64,000 nt of DNA, from positions 7,394,001 through 7,458,000 of the forward strand of contig BSBM01000636.1 in NCBI GenBank assembly GCA_027924585.1, read 5' to 3'. Every line of letters starts with the position of its first letter. Within the stretch, counting starts at the first letter, position 1. This document shows, piece by piece, positions 1-12,900 of the stretch. The position numbers were made by a program, and so were the translations under genes. Under the pieces are notes generated by a model, which saw only the letters and a list, made by a program, of their open reading frames with translations, did not search any database and was not told where the DNA came from. This DNA is from Larix kaempferi (lineage: Eukaryota; Streptophyta; Pinopsida; Pinales; Pinaceae).

Positions 1-1645
1 ATATGCTGGATAATATACACACAGGGAATGGCAGTGTCTCACAAATGGAATGAGTTGTTTTGAGAGGTGCTTATTCAACCTTGACAAATGTCTACAACTC
101 ACATCCAAGATGAAACAGCTCCGTGAGTATCTTTACTAGAACCATCGCAACTAGATGCACAGCTAACCGTAACTTGAGGTTCTAGGGGACACTTAGAATT
201 AGTTGTCCCTTACTCCATCTCACATCCCAACCCGTAGGATCCGTGAGGAATTTAATCATTACATAATATCATGGCCATCAGTCTTTAGATTTATCATATA
301 TTTAAACCATTGCTTTTTTAGGCCTTCTGACCCTTTGGATTTCTTGTGTGCTTATAAGCACAACTAATTGCAACTTTTATCCAGGGTATTTTGCATTTCA
401 TTTCATTCAATTTCATAGCCCTCTTTCATTTTGCTAAGAAGCACAGTTTTAATTTATTTCCATGGGCTTGCACAAGAGATATAACAATAGTTCATTCATG
501 CATGTAATGATGGTAGTACAATTTGCTTCAAGTTTAGCCAACACAACTCAGGAAACTAGGGGGATTATCCACAATCAGGACCAAACATCGGGGCAACCGA
601 CTAGAGAGGTCAAGGCATCAAATCCAACTCACCTAAGCTCAGGAACCAACACCAGCGAGTTCTCCTGGCCCAGAAGGATCAAGGCTTCGGTAAGTTCTTT
701 TTCCAACTCAGAGCCGAGACACAAAACAACAGTGATGCTATCCAATAGAGGCAAAAGTGGGGAGGTCCTCCATATCACAGGATGAGGTGTAATTCAAGGT
801 AAAACCAAGGATGGAAGAGAACGGATGGATGGGGAAAGTTGAGAGGTGGTGCCAAAACTAGCAAGCCATAAATGGTGGGAATGATCACATCCATTCTACT
901 AAAGAGGGTGAAACCAATGAGTATAAACAAGAACTTCATATTCTGAATAATTAGACCATTTAGATAATCATTGAAACAACCATGTCCATATAACATATAT
1001 ATATACCGCCAGATCATGACCACTAGATACCAAGTCAAGCTACTAAAATGAGCAAAAGAGCAAAGCAATCATAACCAATGCACATCCATATACCTACTGG
1101 GTCATATACCTGTACATACCATCTGGACCATTCACTGTCATTGGAACACTGCTGCTGTACACATCTGGGCATTATCATATTGCTCTGTATGGAAGAAAAT
1201 GGCTACATCGGTCATCCAATCTGAGGTCATGAGGCTCAGTCATGGCATAAGGCTGTACTGTCTGCTCTGGGGCTGTATGAAAATATGAGTGATCCTGGAA
1301 TAGATGCTCATCAACTGCCGATTTCAAGCATCTCAATGTGAAGGACTGGCTGAGAAAAATACTGGAATCTGATCTGAAGATATGGTAGCCCCGGCTACTA
1401 TAAATGTGATAACAGTTTCCCCGAGAGAAATTTTGTGTTCTTTGTGTTGTGATTGTCTTTCTTTCAGTGATCCTATTGTTTAATGTTATTATGTTAAACA
1501 AAGTAAAAACTTAGCATGCAATCATAGCAGGCCTGAAAGAGAACATTGTGCAATTGTTGCCTAAGGTTTCCATTTCCGGAAACTAGTCATCTTGGAATTT
1601 TCGCTATAAATCACTTTTGGAGAAGGTTCAAGCTCTGAAACTCGG
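1..1645. other. Presumed intron 8 of the LRR kinase gene, nothing recognised
   Basis: No coding domain, RNA gene or repeat was recognised. I searched the minus strand of bases 1-3560 for the next 72-base LRR exon and did not find one, so intron 8 extends past the window edge. Short ORFs here (for example 462-785 plus, 1175-1501 minus) resemble nothing known. Confidence 0.5.
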
Positions 1646-1790
1646 ACTACTGTTAAAGACTCTAGTAATTTCTACAAGAAGACAAGGAACATTATGGAGG
1701 AAGCAAAAGTAATCCAACTATGAGGATTAGAGATAGAACAAGAGGACTTCTTATGAAGGAAGACTCATCGGAAAACTTAATTTTGAATCT
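1646..1790 (+). repeat. Isolated parent copy of the second half of the 235 bp array unit
   Basis: This stretch (starting GGACTACTGTTAAAGACTCT and ending TTAATTTTGAATCTG) is repeated with few changes as the second half of each unit in the array at 2366-3390. Here it stands alone, about 575 bases before the array, followed by unrelated sequence. It probably supplied one half of the amplified unit. Confidence 0.75.
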
Positions 1791-2310
1791 GCGCATACTC
1801 ACTAATTCTTCTTTTCTCCAATATCTGTGTGCAGAGAAACCTCCTGACTTACAAAAAATCTCTTCGACATTTAACTTTTATCTTCTAGGCGTGCTGATGT
1901 GGCAATTTCCATGGCTATAACTTTCTCCAGGACTGATCTTGTAAACATCCCTAATGGAAAAATAATAACATGAAACTAGGACTCTTCCTGTAATTCCTTC
2001 AACTCCTACTATGTGACTAATCAATTAGACACATTCTTATACAATAAGTACCATTTTAGTCAAGTCTCAATATTCCAAGGAAATCTAAATTTGGACAATG
2101 CTCCTTGAGAAACCCAGTCAAGTAGTGCTAGTAAGCCCAATTATCTCATGCTTTCTTTGAAATCTTCTATAGAAATATTATTATAGAAATTGGCATTGTT
2201 AGAATGCTTCAATGTCCCATTTAGTTAGAATTATAAATAGAGGAATGTAAAAATTTAATTGAAGTTTTGTTTTCAATAGAGTAAAGTAGATATTTATTAT
2301 TATAGATAAA

Positions 2311-2395
2311 GGGGGGGAGGGGGTGCAACACTAGGACTTCCCAGGAGGTACTACTCTAGCACAAGCACGCTTAACTACAGAGTTCAACTATCCTA
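2311..2395 (-). repeat. 5S rRNA-derived fragment
   Basis: Read on the plus strand, GGGGTGCAACACTAGGACTT, CCCAGGAGG, TACTACTCTAGCACAAGCAC and GCTTAACTACAGAGTT follow the reverse complement of plant 5S rRNA, with an 11-base gap where CACCCATCCTA is expected. It is therefore a minus-oriented, diverged and truncated 5S copy, not a working 5S gene. Such pieces occur in 5S-derived SINEs and in Cassandra-type TRIM elements. Neither full structure is visible here. Confidence 0.65.
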
Positions 2396-3390
2396 TCAAT
2401 GCCAAGTGCCAACAGTTTACTATACAAAAGTTTCTAAATAGCCAAGGCATTCGGACTACTGTCAAAGACTCCAGTAATTTCTACAAGAAGACAGGGAACA
2501 TTATGGACGAAGCAAAAGTAATCCAACTACGAGGATCAGAGATAGAACAAGAGGACTTCTTATGAAGGAAGACTCATCGGAAAACTTAATTTTGAATCTG
2601 CACGCTTAACTACAGAGTTCGACTATCCTATCAATGCCAAGTGCCGACAATTTACTATACAAAAGTTTCTAAATAGCCAAGGTATTCGGACTACCGTCAA
2701 AGACTCCAGTAATTTCTACAAGAAGACAAGGAACATTATGGAGGAAGCAAAAGTAATCCAACTATGAGGATCAGAGATAGAACAAGAGGACTTCTTATGA
2801 AGGAAGACTCATCGCAAAACTTAATTTTGAATCTGCACGCTTAACTACAGAGTTCAACTATCCTATCAATGCCAAGTGCCAACAATTTACTATACAAAAG
2901 TTTCTAAATACCCAAGGCATTCGGACTACTGTCAAAGACTCCAGTAATTTCTACAAGAAGACGAGGAACATTATGGAGGAAGCAAAAGTAATCCAACTAT
3001 GAGGATCAGAGATAGAACAAGAGGACTTCTTATGAAGGAAGACTCATCGGAATACTTAATTTTGAATCTGCACGCTTAACTACAGAGTTCAACTATCCTA
3101 TCAATGCCAAGTGCCAACAATTTACTATACAAAAGTTTCTAAATACCCAAGGCATTCGGACTACTGTCAAAGACTCCAGTAATTTCTACAAGAAGACATC
3201 GAACATTATGGAGGAAGCAAAAGTAATCCAACTATGAGGATCGGAGATAGAACAAGAGGACTTCTTATGAAGGAAGAATCATCGGAAAACTTAATTTTGA
3301 ATCTGCACGCTTAACTACAGAGTAAAACTATCCTATCAATGCCAAGTGCCAACAATTTACTATACAAAAGTTTCTAAATACCCAAGGCAT
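2366..3390 (+). repeat. 235 bp tandem array, about 4.4 copies
   Basis: Units start with CACGCTTAACTACAGAGT at 2366, 2601, 2836, 3071 and 3306, giving an exact 235-base period; the last copy is partial. Each unit joins a roughly 90-base segment beginning in the 5S-like fragment to a roughly 145-base segment whose single parent lies at 1646-1790. Copies differ by only a few bases, so the expansion is recent compared with the surrounding decayed repeats. It lies in intron 8 of the kinase gene, about 260 bases from exon 8. Confidence 0.9.
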
Positions 3391-3647
3391 TCCAGAATAG
3401 GGATTATCTCCTGCAAGCCTCTTGCCTATGTCTGCTTATGTTGCAACAATGGTTACAACACTAACTCGGGGCATTTTGCATGTCGCTAAAAATGAACATT
3501 AAGTTGGATGAAACCTGACACCATGCACAGAGACAAATAAATGATGGTATCCAGGTTGACTAGTATATACATGAACCAGCATATTCATATACATTAAAAA
3601 ATTCAAATAATATAGGTAACTCAACTACACAATGCAAAGATACATAC

Positions 3648-3956
3648 AGGTCAATGAGGTTCTTCAAACTTCCAATGAAATCTGGTATTCTTCCTGTAAA
3701 TTCATTAGCAGAAGCCCATCTGCATCCCAAAACCAAAGAAACATTATCCAAACACACTCATCTTACTACATGTTGCAGAACAATTTTCCAATATGTGGAA
3801 CTCATTTTGTGATCTTTATACCAAAAAAAGTAAAGAAAGAACAACTGTCTAATACTGTCCAGAATAATAGGAACCAAAACTCACAGCGTTTGCAAATTTT
3901 GTAGCTTTACAAAAGTGGATGGAATCTCTCCACTTACTCCTGTGGTAGTCATGTAC
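3648..3956 (-). CDS. LRR receptor kinase exons 7-8
   Basis: Exon 7 (3956-3885) reads [20 protein letters not shown] and exon 8 (3719-3648) reads [20 protein letters not shown]. Each is 72 bases, in the same phase as exons 3-6, with consensus acceptors (ACAG, GCAG) and donors (GTGAG, GTATG). The residues fit the family's next repeats, which in Arabidopsis relatives read roughly GLSGGLPVSFANL then ELTGQIPDFIGDW. They are in the correct order and strand to follow exon 6, although 46.5 kb separates them. The alternative, a separate LRR pseudogene fragment, is less likely because the phases fit and both exons are uninterrupted. Confidence 0.82.
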
Positions 3957-6900
3957 CTGTTTGATAGAAATAGAGAGCAAAACTTCAGATTCAGAATATC
4001 TGGAATGATTTCTAAGGTTCTATCTAATGAGAAACACAAGGCATAATTTGTATAAATTTTGCTTCCCACAACTCACAAGCATCTAACAATAGAAAACTAG
4101 GAATTTGTTGGCAAGTCACTGATTATTTATGAACCAAAGGTAGGCCATTGAAGCAACATATCTTTGACAATATAATCAAGTGACATACTTTACCAGTAAT
4201 CGAGTGATATTCATTAAAACTTTTCATATCTTTTTAAATTCATTAAATGGATGCCTCATTACATATAATAGAGTTGCATTTCTTATGTCTTTGAGAGTGG
4301 ACAAGAAACATTTATTTTTCCGTTCGTTGGATCGAGTCATTTATATCCCATATTAATACAGAATTTTACAGTAAACATATGAGCAACAACTTTAGGGCTT
4401 TACATATCAGAGTTCAAGCATTAAATAAACATACTTATATAATGTTGGACTACTTCGAAAAAATCTAAATTTGCTACCACCCAAATCTTGTACACATGTG
4501 ATTTATATTTGGATTCTATGGATTGGTGTTTTATTACATGCATACAGTTATGAATTTCTTCCTATTGTGTTTGTCTTCTAAGGTGCCTCAATAAGGAAAA
4601 ACCCAAAACAATGCAAAGAAGGTGAACTAGATGAAAGTATACCTCGCGACTCCACAACACATCTCCGTTGGCGAACCCATATCGAGACTCCACTAGGGAA
4701 TTTCAAATTAATGAAGCGCAAAGAACGCAAATGTATACCTCTCTTGTATTCAAACCTTAAAAAAGTTAACCCAAGCTCCAAAAGTTAAACGAGGGTAGAG
4801 AATTAAGTGAGGCTGATGAAGAGTTGGAATCATCATCCAAGTATGTGGGTGACTTCGAATATGATTATGGCTAAGTCACCTGACACGAGGACACGGAAAT
4901 ACGAGTGTCTGACACGGACACAATGACCCTTGGAATCAGGACACAGAGGACACGTTATATATATATATATATATATTAAAAATATAGACATATAGATCCA
5001 ATTTGTTTTAGAAACTAGAACATTTACAAATATTCAATAGAAATTAGAATCAATACACATTACACATTCACAAATCACAATAAGACACATAGATGAATCA
5101 TGATAGGAGATAGCTCAAGATGTCGAAACCATATTTCTCATTAAGTCATCAAAATCAAAATGTATCACATAGATGTCGGAATGGCACTGACAAATAGTTA
5201 ATACAAAAAGGGGTAGATCAAGATGGAAGAATCTTATCTGTCAATAGTCCTCCTCCATGCCTAAATCAACAAACTCATCATTTCCCTCTTCTCCATCCTC
5301 CTCTTACTCCTCATCTCTGCCCATCTGACGTGCATCTATTGGTGTGGAGGATGACCCCTCCAAAGGATCACCATCAAAAAAAGTGACCGGCTCTAGCACT
5401 GGATCATTAAGATCCATGTTGGCTAATGCCAACTCAGTTCTGTTGCCCAAACCCATATCATCAGGAAAGGCATCCCACATCTTTGTCTTTCCCTTCACCC
5501 ACTGCCCCCTCTTCCTGTAAATAAGACGAAGGTTGGAGTGCACATACACCATTGTCTCTACCCTGGATTGCTCAAGCCTGCTCTTCTTCAAACTGTACAA
5601 GTTCCCATATGTGCTCCAATTCCTCTCACAACAAGAGCATGAAGTAACTCGAGAGATGACCCTCAAGGCTAACTTATGTAAAATAGGTCATGTTGCCCCA
5701 TGAGTTTCCCACCAAACATAGGGTTTCTTAACCACCCTGTCTCTGAACAAATCATAGCCTCCAAATCTCCCATTGGCAGTGGAAAACTCTACAAAGCCCT
5801 CCTCCACCTCATCAAGTAAGTCTCTATCCTGAAATATCCGTCTAAATGCTATCTTCCTCCCCTGTGAAATCTCTCCATCCATGTGAGTAAGGACTCTATG
5901 TGAGGGTCCCGACCCACCATTGAGCCATTCATGACTGTATAACTTGGGGTTCAATGAGTAGGCCAAGCAATGCAAAGGTGTGCAATTATTATCCCACCTG
6001 GAGATGAGAATATATTGTATGGTAGACCATAAGTTCTCTGTCGATGCCTCATACTCGGCACACTCATTCTCCATAACAATGGTCCTCATGGACTCAATCA
6101 TGGAATCCCACCCCTCATAAACATCTGCTAGGATGGGTTGGTCCATGTCTGCAAACCGCAACAAAGAAATGACCGGCTCCATGATCTTAATGGTAGGATC
6201 TACCCTCTCCCACCAACCATCATCTAACAATGTGTCCTTTACCTTTTTTGAAGCAATCTGATTTGTTTTTCTCAAAAAATACCAAAACTATGAAATAACC
6301 ATGGACCCAAGAGCGGTTTTGACCTCCCTTAACCTCATGAGTATGATGAATGAGGAATCAAACCGAGTATCTGCAATATTCAACAATGAAAGGTGTGTGT
6401 ACTCTTTGTAGATTGTGAGGGCATTGGTTTGGTTTTGTACAAAGTTATAGATATGGTGTGCATCATCAATAAGGTTGCCAATCCATGTCACATCTGAAGC
6501 AATAGATTTCAGTGCTAAATTCAAAGAATGAACAATGCAAGGTGTCCAAAATACCTATAAGAGCAATAAAAGCAAGTATAAATGAGTCTAGACTCTACAA
6601 CTAACAACTCAAATGATAAATCTATAAAATGACCTTTCCCCTAGGGCCTAGACGAATCTTGTGCTAAATTCAAAGAATGAGCAAATTAGCAATGCAAGGT
6701 GTCCAAAATGAAAATACCTGTGGATATTTAGCTTCCACAATCATGCCAGTATCCTTGCAAACAAGTGCATTGTCCGTGATGATTTGTACACAAGAATCAA
6801 CACCTACTTCTTCAATGACTTTGATGAACAACTCACCCATATACTATGCATCCTTGTATTTCCCAAGAGCATCCACTGCTTTCAAGAATACCAGTCCATT

Positions 6901-9900
6901 TTGGGAAGACACCATGAAATTGATGAGTGGATGGCGTGCTACATCCTCCCATCCATCAGAAACAATACAGACACCAAATGAGGGCCATGTTGATCTAATT
7001 AGCTCAAGAATTTTATCCACCTCCTTATTTGCCTTAACCAACGATGTGGTTCTAATATTTTTTGAACCAAGAGGCACATAACTAGTTGGAGCTTGTTCAA
7101 TTAGAATTCGAGTCTTCGACACATCTCAATAAACAATGGTGACCGTGCAACATTGAATGAAATGAAGTTGAGGTAGAAAAATAATGCAATCGTAAGGTCC
7201 ACCTCTTCTCGCGCTTCTTGTTGGAAAATCCTATCCATTGGACCATTTTTAGTTGGCCTCTTTCTTGTTGGATGAGTATCGACCTCACTCCTATATCTGC
7301 TAGGTGGAGGCCTAGTGTTAGAGGGTTTCCTCAAGAATGGAAGAGGATCCTCATTCTTTTGTGTCTTGCTTGATGCTGCCACCTTCCCTAAGCAAACATG
7401 ATCCTCTCTTTCCATCTCCCTCCTTTGGGTAACACTCACTGCTTTACATGAAGAAATCCCACAAGGAAGGGCCAAAAAATGGCCCTTAACCCGGTAATAT
7501 GTGCTCTTGAACTCATTCTTGCAAGAATTGCAACTCCAACTCACATTGGCTCCCCCACCAAGCTTTGCTCTAGGCCCTTCTTTCCTTGTAACATACTTCC
7601 ACAAAGGGTATTTTATCTCTTGGGCTTGTTGTCTTGCTAAAACAATGTTAAATTGAGCATGAGCTCTGCTAGCAGCATATGGAGCACTAGCAGGAGTAGA
7701 AGAGCTTGTGCTTGTAGGAGGAAGAGGAGGGGAGACACTAGATGGGGCATTTATCCCTTTACTTTTCCCTTTAGCTGTTGCCCTAGCTCATTGAGAGATT
7801 CTTCTTCTTGCTTGATGGTGAGATTGAATCCTCCCAACTAAATCCACCCTCAAAGGCACTTGGAAAGACTTGGAAATCATTCAAACCCTCTTCACCTGCA
7901 AATACAAGCACTCTTGGCCCTCTCTCTTCAAAAGAAAATGACAAAATGAACGAGAAAAAGCGGGTTTTAACCCCCCGCTGGCCTCCTTTCTGCCTTTTAT
8001 GTATTCTGGAATCAGGACACGGTCTGCACAATTCGGGACACGATGCAAACACATGTCCAACACATGTTTGGTCATGTCCTAATTTAGGACACGACCAAAA
8101 CGCATGTCAGACATGTGTTTGGGGCACGATCAAAACACATGTTTGCATCGTGTCCTTGTCTGACACGATGACATGGGAGACGTGGAGGGTTTTGGACGTG
8201 TCTGGTTTCATACGATTATGGGTTTGAATTTGAATATCTAGAATGTTACGATACCCATGATTTTCCTCATAAGTCTAAGGTTGAACCTTCTAAATTAGTT
8301 GTCCAAGTTTCCTTCAGCGAGCTGGTGAGTAAAGTTGAATCTATATATCAACCCCAGCTAAGTCATTGTGGAAAATATAGATGGTTCAAGACTCCCATGA
8401 TCCTCTTGATTTCTCAAAAATAGTTGGATTTCCAAATGAAGTCCTTGATGGAGCATATGAGAGATTACCTATTTTTAGAGGGGATAATGAGGAATCTAAT
8501 AGTGAGCACCTCAATTGATTCTAGGTGGTCATATGGGGATTTGGTGTAAAACATGAAGATGTTTGTATGAAATTATTTGCTGCTACTTTAAATGGGAAAT
8601 CCCACGATTAGTATCTAAATACAAGAACTAGAAGTATCACGGGGTACAGTCCTTTCGAGCAAAAGTTCTTAGATAACTAGGGGAAAACCATTGATAAATC
8701 CTTAGAAGGTAAATCATGTGATGATTATGTTGTTGAAAATCATTTTGATGAGGATGGTTGGGATGTTAATGATAAAATGGCTAATAATCTACCTTTTTAC
8801 TTGGATGGAGTCTCTACCCACGCAATTGTGCAAGTATCCCTAGGTTAGTTTATGAATGACCCTTCAATAAATGGGAATTTCACAGAGTATCTTTGGAACA
8901 ATCATTCAAAACCTCAATCAGAAATCGAAAGAGATATTCACTAGATCATCTTAAATACTCTGTCGTCTCTTTCTGGAGAAGGCATAGATGATAACTTCTA
9001 TATGACCCACGGGTGGGAATCCACTGATCACCATCAAGAACCCCATGATCAATCTTTACGTGATTCCTCAGAAGAAACAAATGTAGCTGAGGATTCCATT
9101 TGGGATCCCATCAAAGAAAATTTAGAAGAGATTAGCCCATCCTTAGATGATCTTAACAAAAAATCCAGTGAAGATCAATCACATGATGATGATATGGTTG
9201 TGGATTAGCTCCCCTTCAAATTCCAACACTCAACCAAAGAGATACAAAAAATAAATAAATACAAATTACCTCATAAGCTATGCAATATTCATCCACACAT
9301 AATGATGCTCAACATCAGAGATTTGCCTCCAAAGATTTTAATTTTTCCAAATGATAATACAATACGATACAAACTAGAGTAGCCCTTCGGTCCTTTGACC
9401 ATGAGAAAAGAAGGAGAGAATGGCTACTTTTATAGCCAAAGAGGTTACATTTCCCAAGGAGGGCGCCCCTTCCAAGTGTCAGCAGAGTCTGAGTTGTAGA
9501 GGAGTGATCAAAGTGTGAACTGGGAGCACCAATGAGTGATTTGAGAGATTCTTTGAGCATAGAGATGCGCCCCCCCCTCAAAATTGGACACCTCATGACC
9601 AAGAATGCACCACCCCTCTCTTGGAGAATGTGCCCTCTTCATGGATGAACTTTCAATCACGAATATAATCACAAGCTTGGTTCTCAATCTGACTTGGATT
9701 TGATTGCCAATCTATTTTGTCACCACTCCACCTGACTGAAACATGTCCTAGACATGTTTCCAAAAATCAAGGGGGCTGATTTTTTCCTTTATTTTCTATT
9801 TTTTTGCAATTTTATTCACTTTTTCGAGAGAAATGACATTAAGTAATTAATAATTAATAATTTCACTCTCAAAGTGGGTTTAGGGGTATCATGGGTGCTC

Positions 9901-12900
9901 CGGGTTAGAAAACAAGAACCCCCATGGAAAAATCCACCTCCTAACCAATATTTTATGACTTTTTTATTTTTATAATTAAAACATTAAAAAATTGACCCGT
10001 TTTACAGGAAAAAAATTTAATTGCATAAAACTTAAAAAACCTATGGGGGACCTAGTACATGTTCGTATGGCTCAATATTGATGACTAGCATGGTAATATA
10101 CATAGAAACTTAGACTTTAATAACCTCCCAAGGTTTAGCCACCAAGACGGATACTCCAGCTTTGGAGGTGTGAGTGAAAAACTTGGAAATTATACGTCGC
10201 TGAAAAGAAATACATAATTACCAAGGAAAAAACACTCTAGAGTACCACATTGATGTCTAAGTCTTAGGCAAGACAAGTCTGTTACAAAATACATCTTACT
10301 ACATCAACTTAATACAATTCCCCATGGGGTATGAACATGCAAAAATTTGAAAAAAATGCCAAAAGTGGCCTACTAAACTTATGAATACAAACAAGTACAC
10401 TTGGTCAATCTTTGTCGGCTCAATTGAAATCCAACTAAGTACAAGTTAGGGGGTAACAGGATGTTCATCTCACCATACTTAATTGTGGTCTTCATGGTTT
10501 AGTAAATATTGTAAAAAACTCTATAATTCACACAATAGTAGCAAAATATATTGAAGAGGATGTTCATCTCACCATACTTAATTGTGGTCTTCATGGTTTA
10601 GTAAATATTGTAAAGAACTCTATAGTTCACACAATATTAGCAAAATATATTGAAGTACATTGTCACTGCATAATGGAGCAAGTGATTAGAAAGACATAAA
10701 GATAAGATTTTATCTCATATAGGAGCAAATGACATATATGCTTACCAAGCCATTGGAAAAGGATGACTTTGAAAAGTTCATAACAACACGTAGATTCATG
10801 GTCAATGAGGCGACCATTAACAAGGAGCATTGGAGTGATTAATGACCATCTCCTTCATAACAATAATCCCTATTGGATAATCTTTTAGTGTACCTCTTGT
10901 GATATGTGCATCACCCAAGGGGCGTTGGAGTGATTAATGACCATCTCCTTCATTACAACAACCCTTGTTTGATAATTTTTTATTGCATCTCTAGTGATAT
11001 GTGTACGACCCAAGCATTAGTTTAGAACCCATAGTGTTGGACTGATTGGAGTTTCTTGATAATGGTTTTCTTGTATATGTTAGCCTAATATTGTGTAATC
11101 AAAATCTTAATGGTTGTTGTTTGTGACAATATGGATGCATAATGGTGTTACTATAGTGTGTCTAATGCTTTTGATAGTTAAACTCAAAAGGCATATGGGG
11201 TTAGTTGGCTTGAGACATGCCTTTTTTCCACTAGTTTTACCATAAAAATAGTACTATTGTTTCAATATATTGATTTATTGAAAATTGTTTTAATAAAAAA
11301 CAAACATAATTGTTTCCATGTAATATAAGAGTTGACCCTTAAGAGATCCGGTAATTAGCTTCATCACACTCAAGTTTTTTTCCCCGGAGAAAAAGAAAAC
11401 AACTTTATTTATTTATATAAACTAAGTTACACTCTTCAGATGCTATATAGCATTGCTCTAATTCATTTTGTCCAAAATCACCCAAAAAAAAACAAAACAT
11501 CATATATTATATCTTCACTGTAATATTGTGCCGTCATATCTCAAAATTTTCAAATACACCTTCAAGTTCCAAATACAATCTCTACTACCATCAACTTAAC
11601 TAGTTCACAACAATTTGGATATTTCCCTAAGGATCATGAAATGGAGCATGATAGTACTCCGAAGCAATTCCAACCACCTCCTCCATTATGTACCAGTTGC
11701 CATGTTGCATGGTCACCCCACTCTTTGATAATTCATCTGCTTCAAAATTTCGTTCTATATAAACATGGGTAAAAGAGATCCTCTCCATATTAAATTTTAA
11801 CCTTTTAGTTTCCTCCGGGAATGGCATTAGATATATATTCCTGCACACCTGTTCATCTCTTATCCATTTGATGATAAGCTTCGCATCACCATAAACCTAT
11901 AAACACTTTATATTTTTTTCCATCACTAGACCTAATAGTAACCATAGTGCAGTCAACTCGGCATAGTTATTTGTGCCTGATCCAAGACCAACTCTAAACT
12001 TTATCTTGTGTTCCTTTGACAGATTAAGTGTTCCTCTCACGCCACATGAACTGGGATCTTTTTGCGCCGCTCCATCAAAACATGACCAAGGGACATTCCA
12101 ATTAATTTCCTCTATTTGAACTCGATGGCTTGTACTTATCAAATTGTTTTGTTTTAAGCAATGAAGAATGGCAATGCTTTGTCCTGCGCATTGGAGCAGG
12201 GAAGTATATTTTTCCTCAAAAGACAAATGTTACTAACTGTCCATATTTTCCAAGCAACAATTAGAGGCAATGCCCTGTAGTCACTTAAGGATATGATTGT
12301 AACACTAGGACCATAAATACTCATACCACGAAGATCTAACCCACTGACAACTTAAACAAAGTAACATAGCAATTCAATTCCATACCTCATGCACAAAACT
12401 ACATTCCACTATTGGATGGAAATTTGTGTCCTCTTCACATTTGCATAAATAACATATGTTAGGCCCGACACGATTCTTCCTTTGCATCAAGTCCCAAGTT
12501 TGCGCTTTGTTATGAAGCAGAAACCACATTAGAATTTTATCCTTAGGAGGACAGTGAAATTTCTAGATCGCCTTCCAACACCAAGGTTATTTTGTAAGAT
12601 CTAAAGAGAGTAGCTTATCATTTAACCTACATTGGGTTTATAACAACCATGAGGATCATTTGTCCAAACAAGAGAATCCTAACGCTGTTGAAGACGCAAA
12701 TGACACAACTTTAATCGAGCAATAAAAGCTCTGCACATAATACAATCCTCATCCTTGAAGCCAAGATGAGTGACATTTAGCCAACCTTGCCCTAATAAGG
12801 AGGAAGCAACATGGTCCGTGAGTTGATTGAGTGTATATACTAAGTAGAGGAAATTTGAGGTCTAAAATGGGCCTCTTAAGGAAAATAATAAAAAACCACG

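Larger units (their letters stand above)
4790..9480 (+). pseudogene. Retrotransposon gag-like pseudogene split by a hAT element
   Basis: An open stretch at 4790-4870 (reading [14 protein letters not shown]) continues in frame at 8222 ([17 protein letters not shown]) once the hAT insertion and one copy of its 8-base target duplication are removed. Further on, allowing frame changes and stops, it reads as a plant retrotransposon gag: [42 protein letters not shown] and [13 protein letters not shown]. The latter match the usual [19 protein letters not shown] and TSYDALEEKFL pattern. An acidic tail (9002-9208) and a [20 protein letters not shown] stretch close it near 9480. Several stops break it. 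No protease, RT or LTR was recognised nearby. Confidence 0.6.
9481..11367. other. Intronic sequence without recognised genes, two short duplications inside
   Basis: AT-rich sequence without a coding domain that I can name. Two tandem duplications are listed separately (10458-10655 and 10827-11010). LTRs belonging to the gag pseudogene were looked for by eye and not found. Confidence 0.4.

Noticed and set aside
2311-2395. A functional 5S rRNA gene
   Set aside because: Only part of the gene is present, with an 11-base gap and substitutions in the internal promoter region.
2366-3390. CRISPR-like array
   Set aside because: Units are 235 bases, contiguous and without unique spacers; the genome is a plant.
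4578-4781. 67-codon minus-strand ORF with [14 protein letters not shown]
   Set aside because: It looks like a dispersed plant repeat or a chance frame; I could not tie it to a gene or to the kinase exons.
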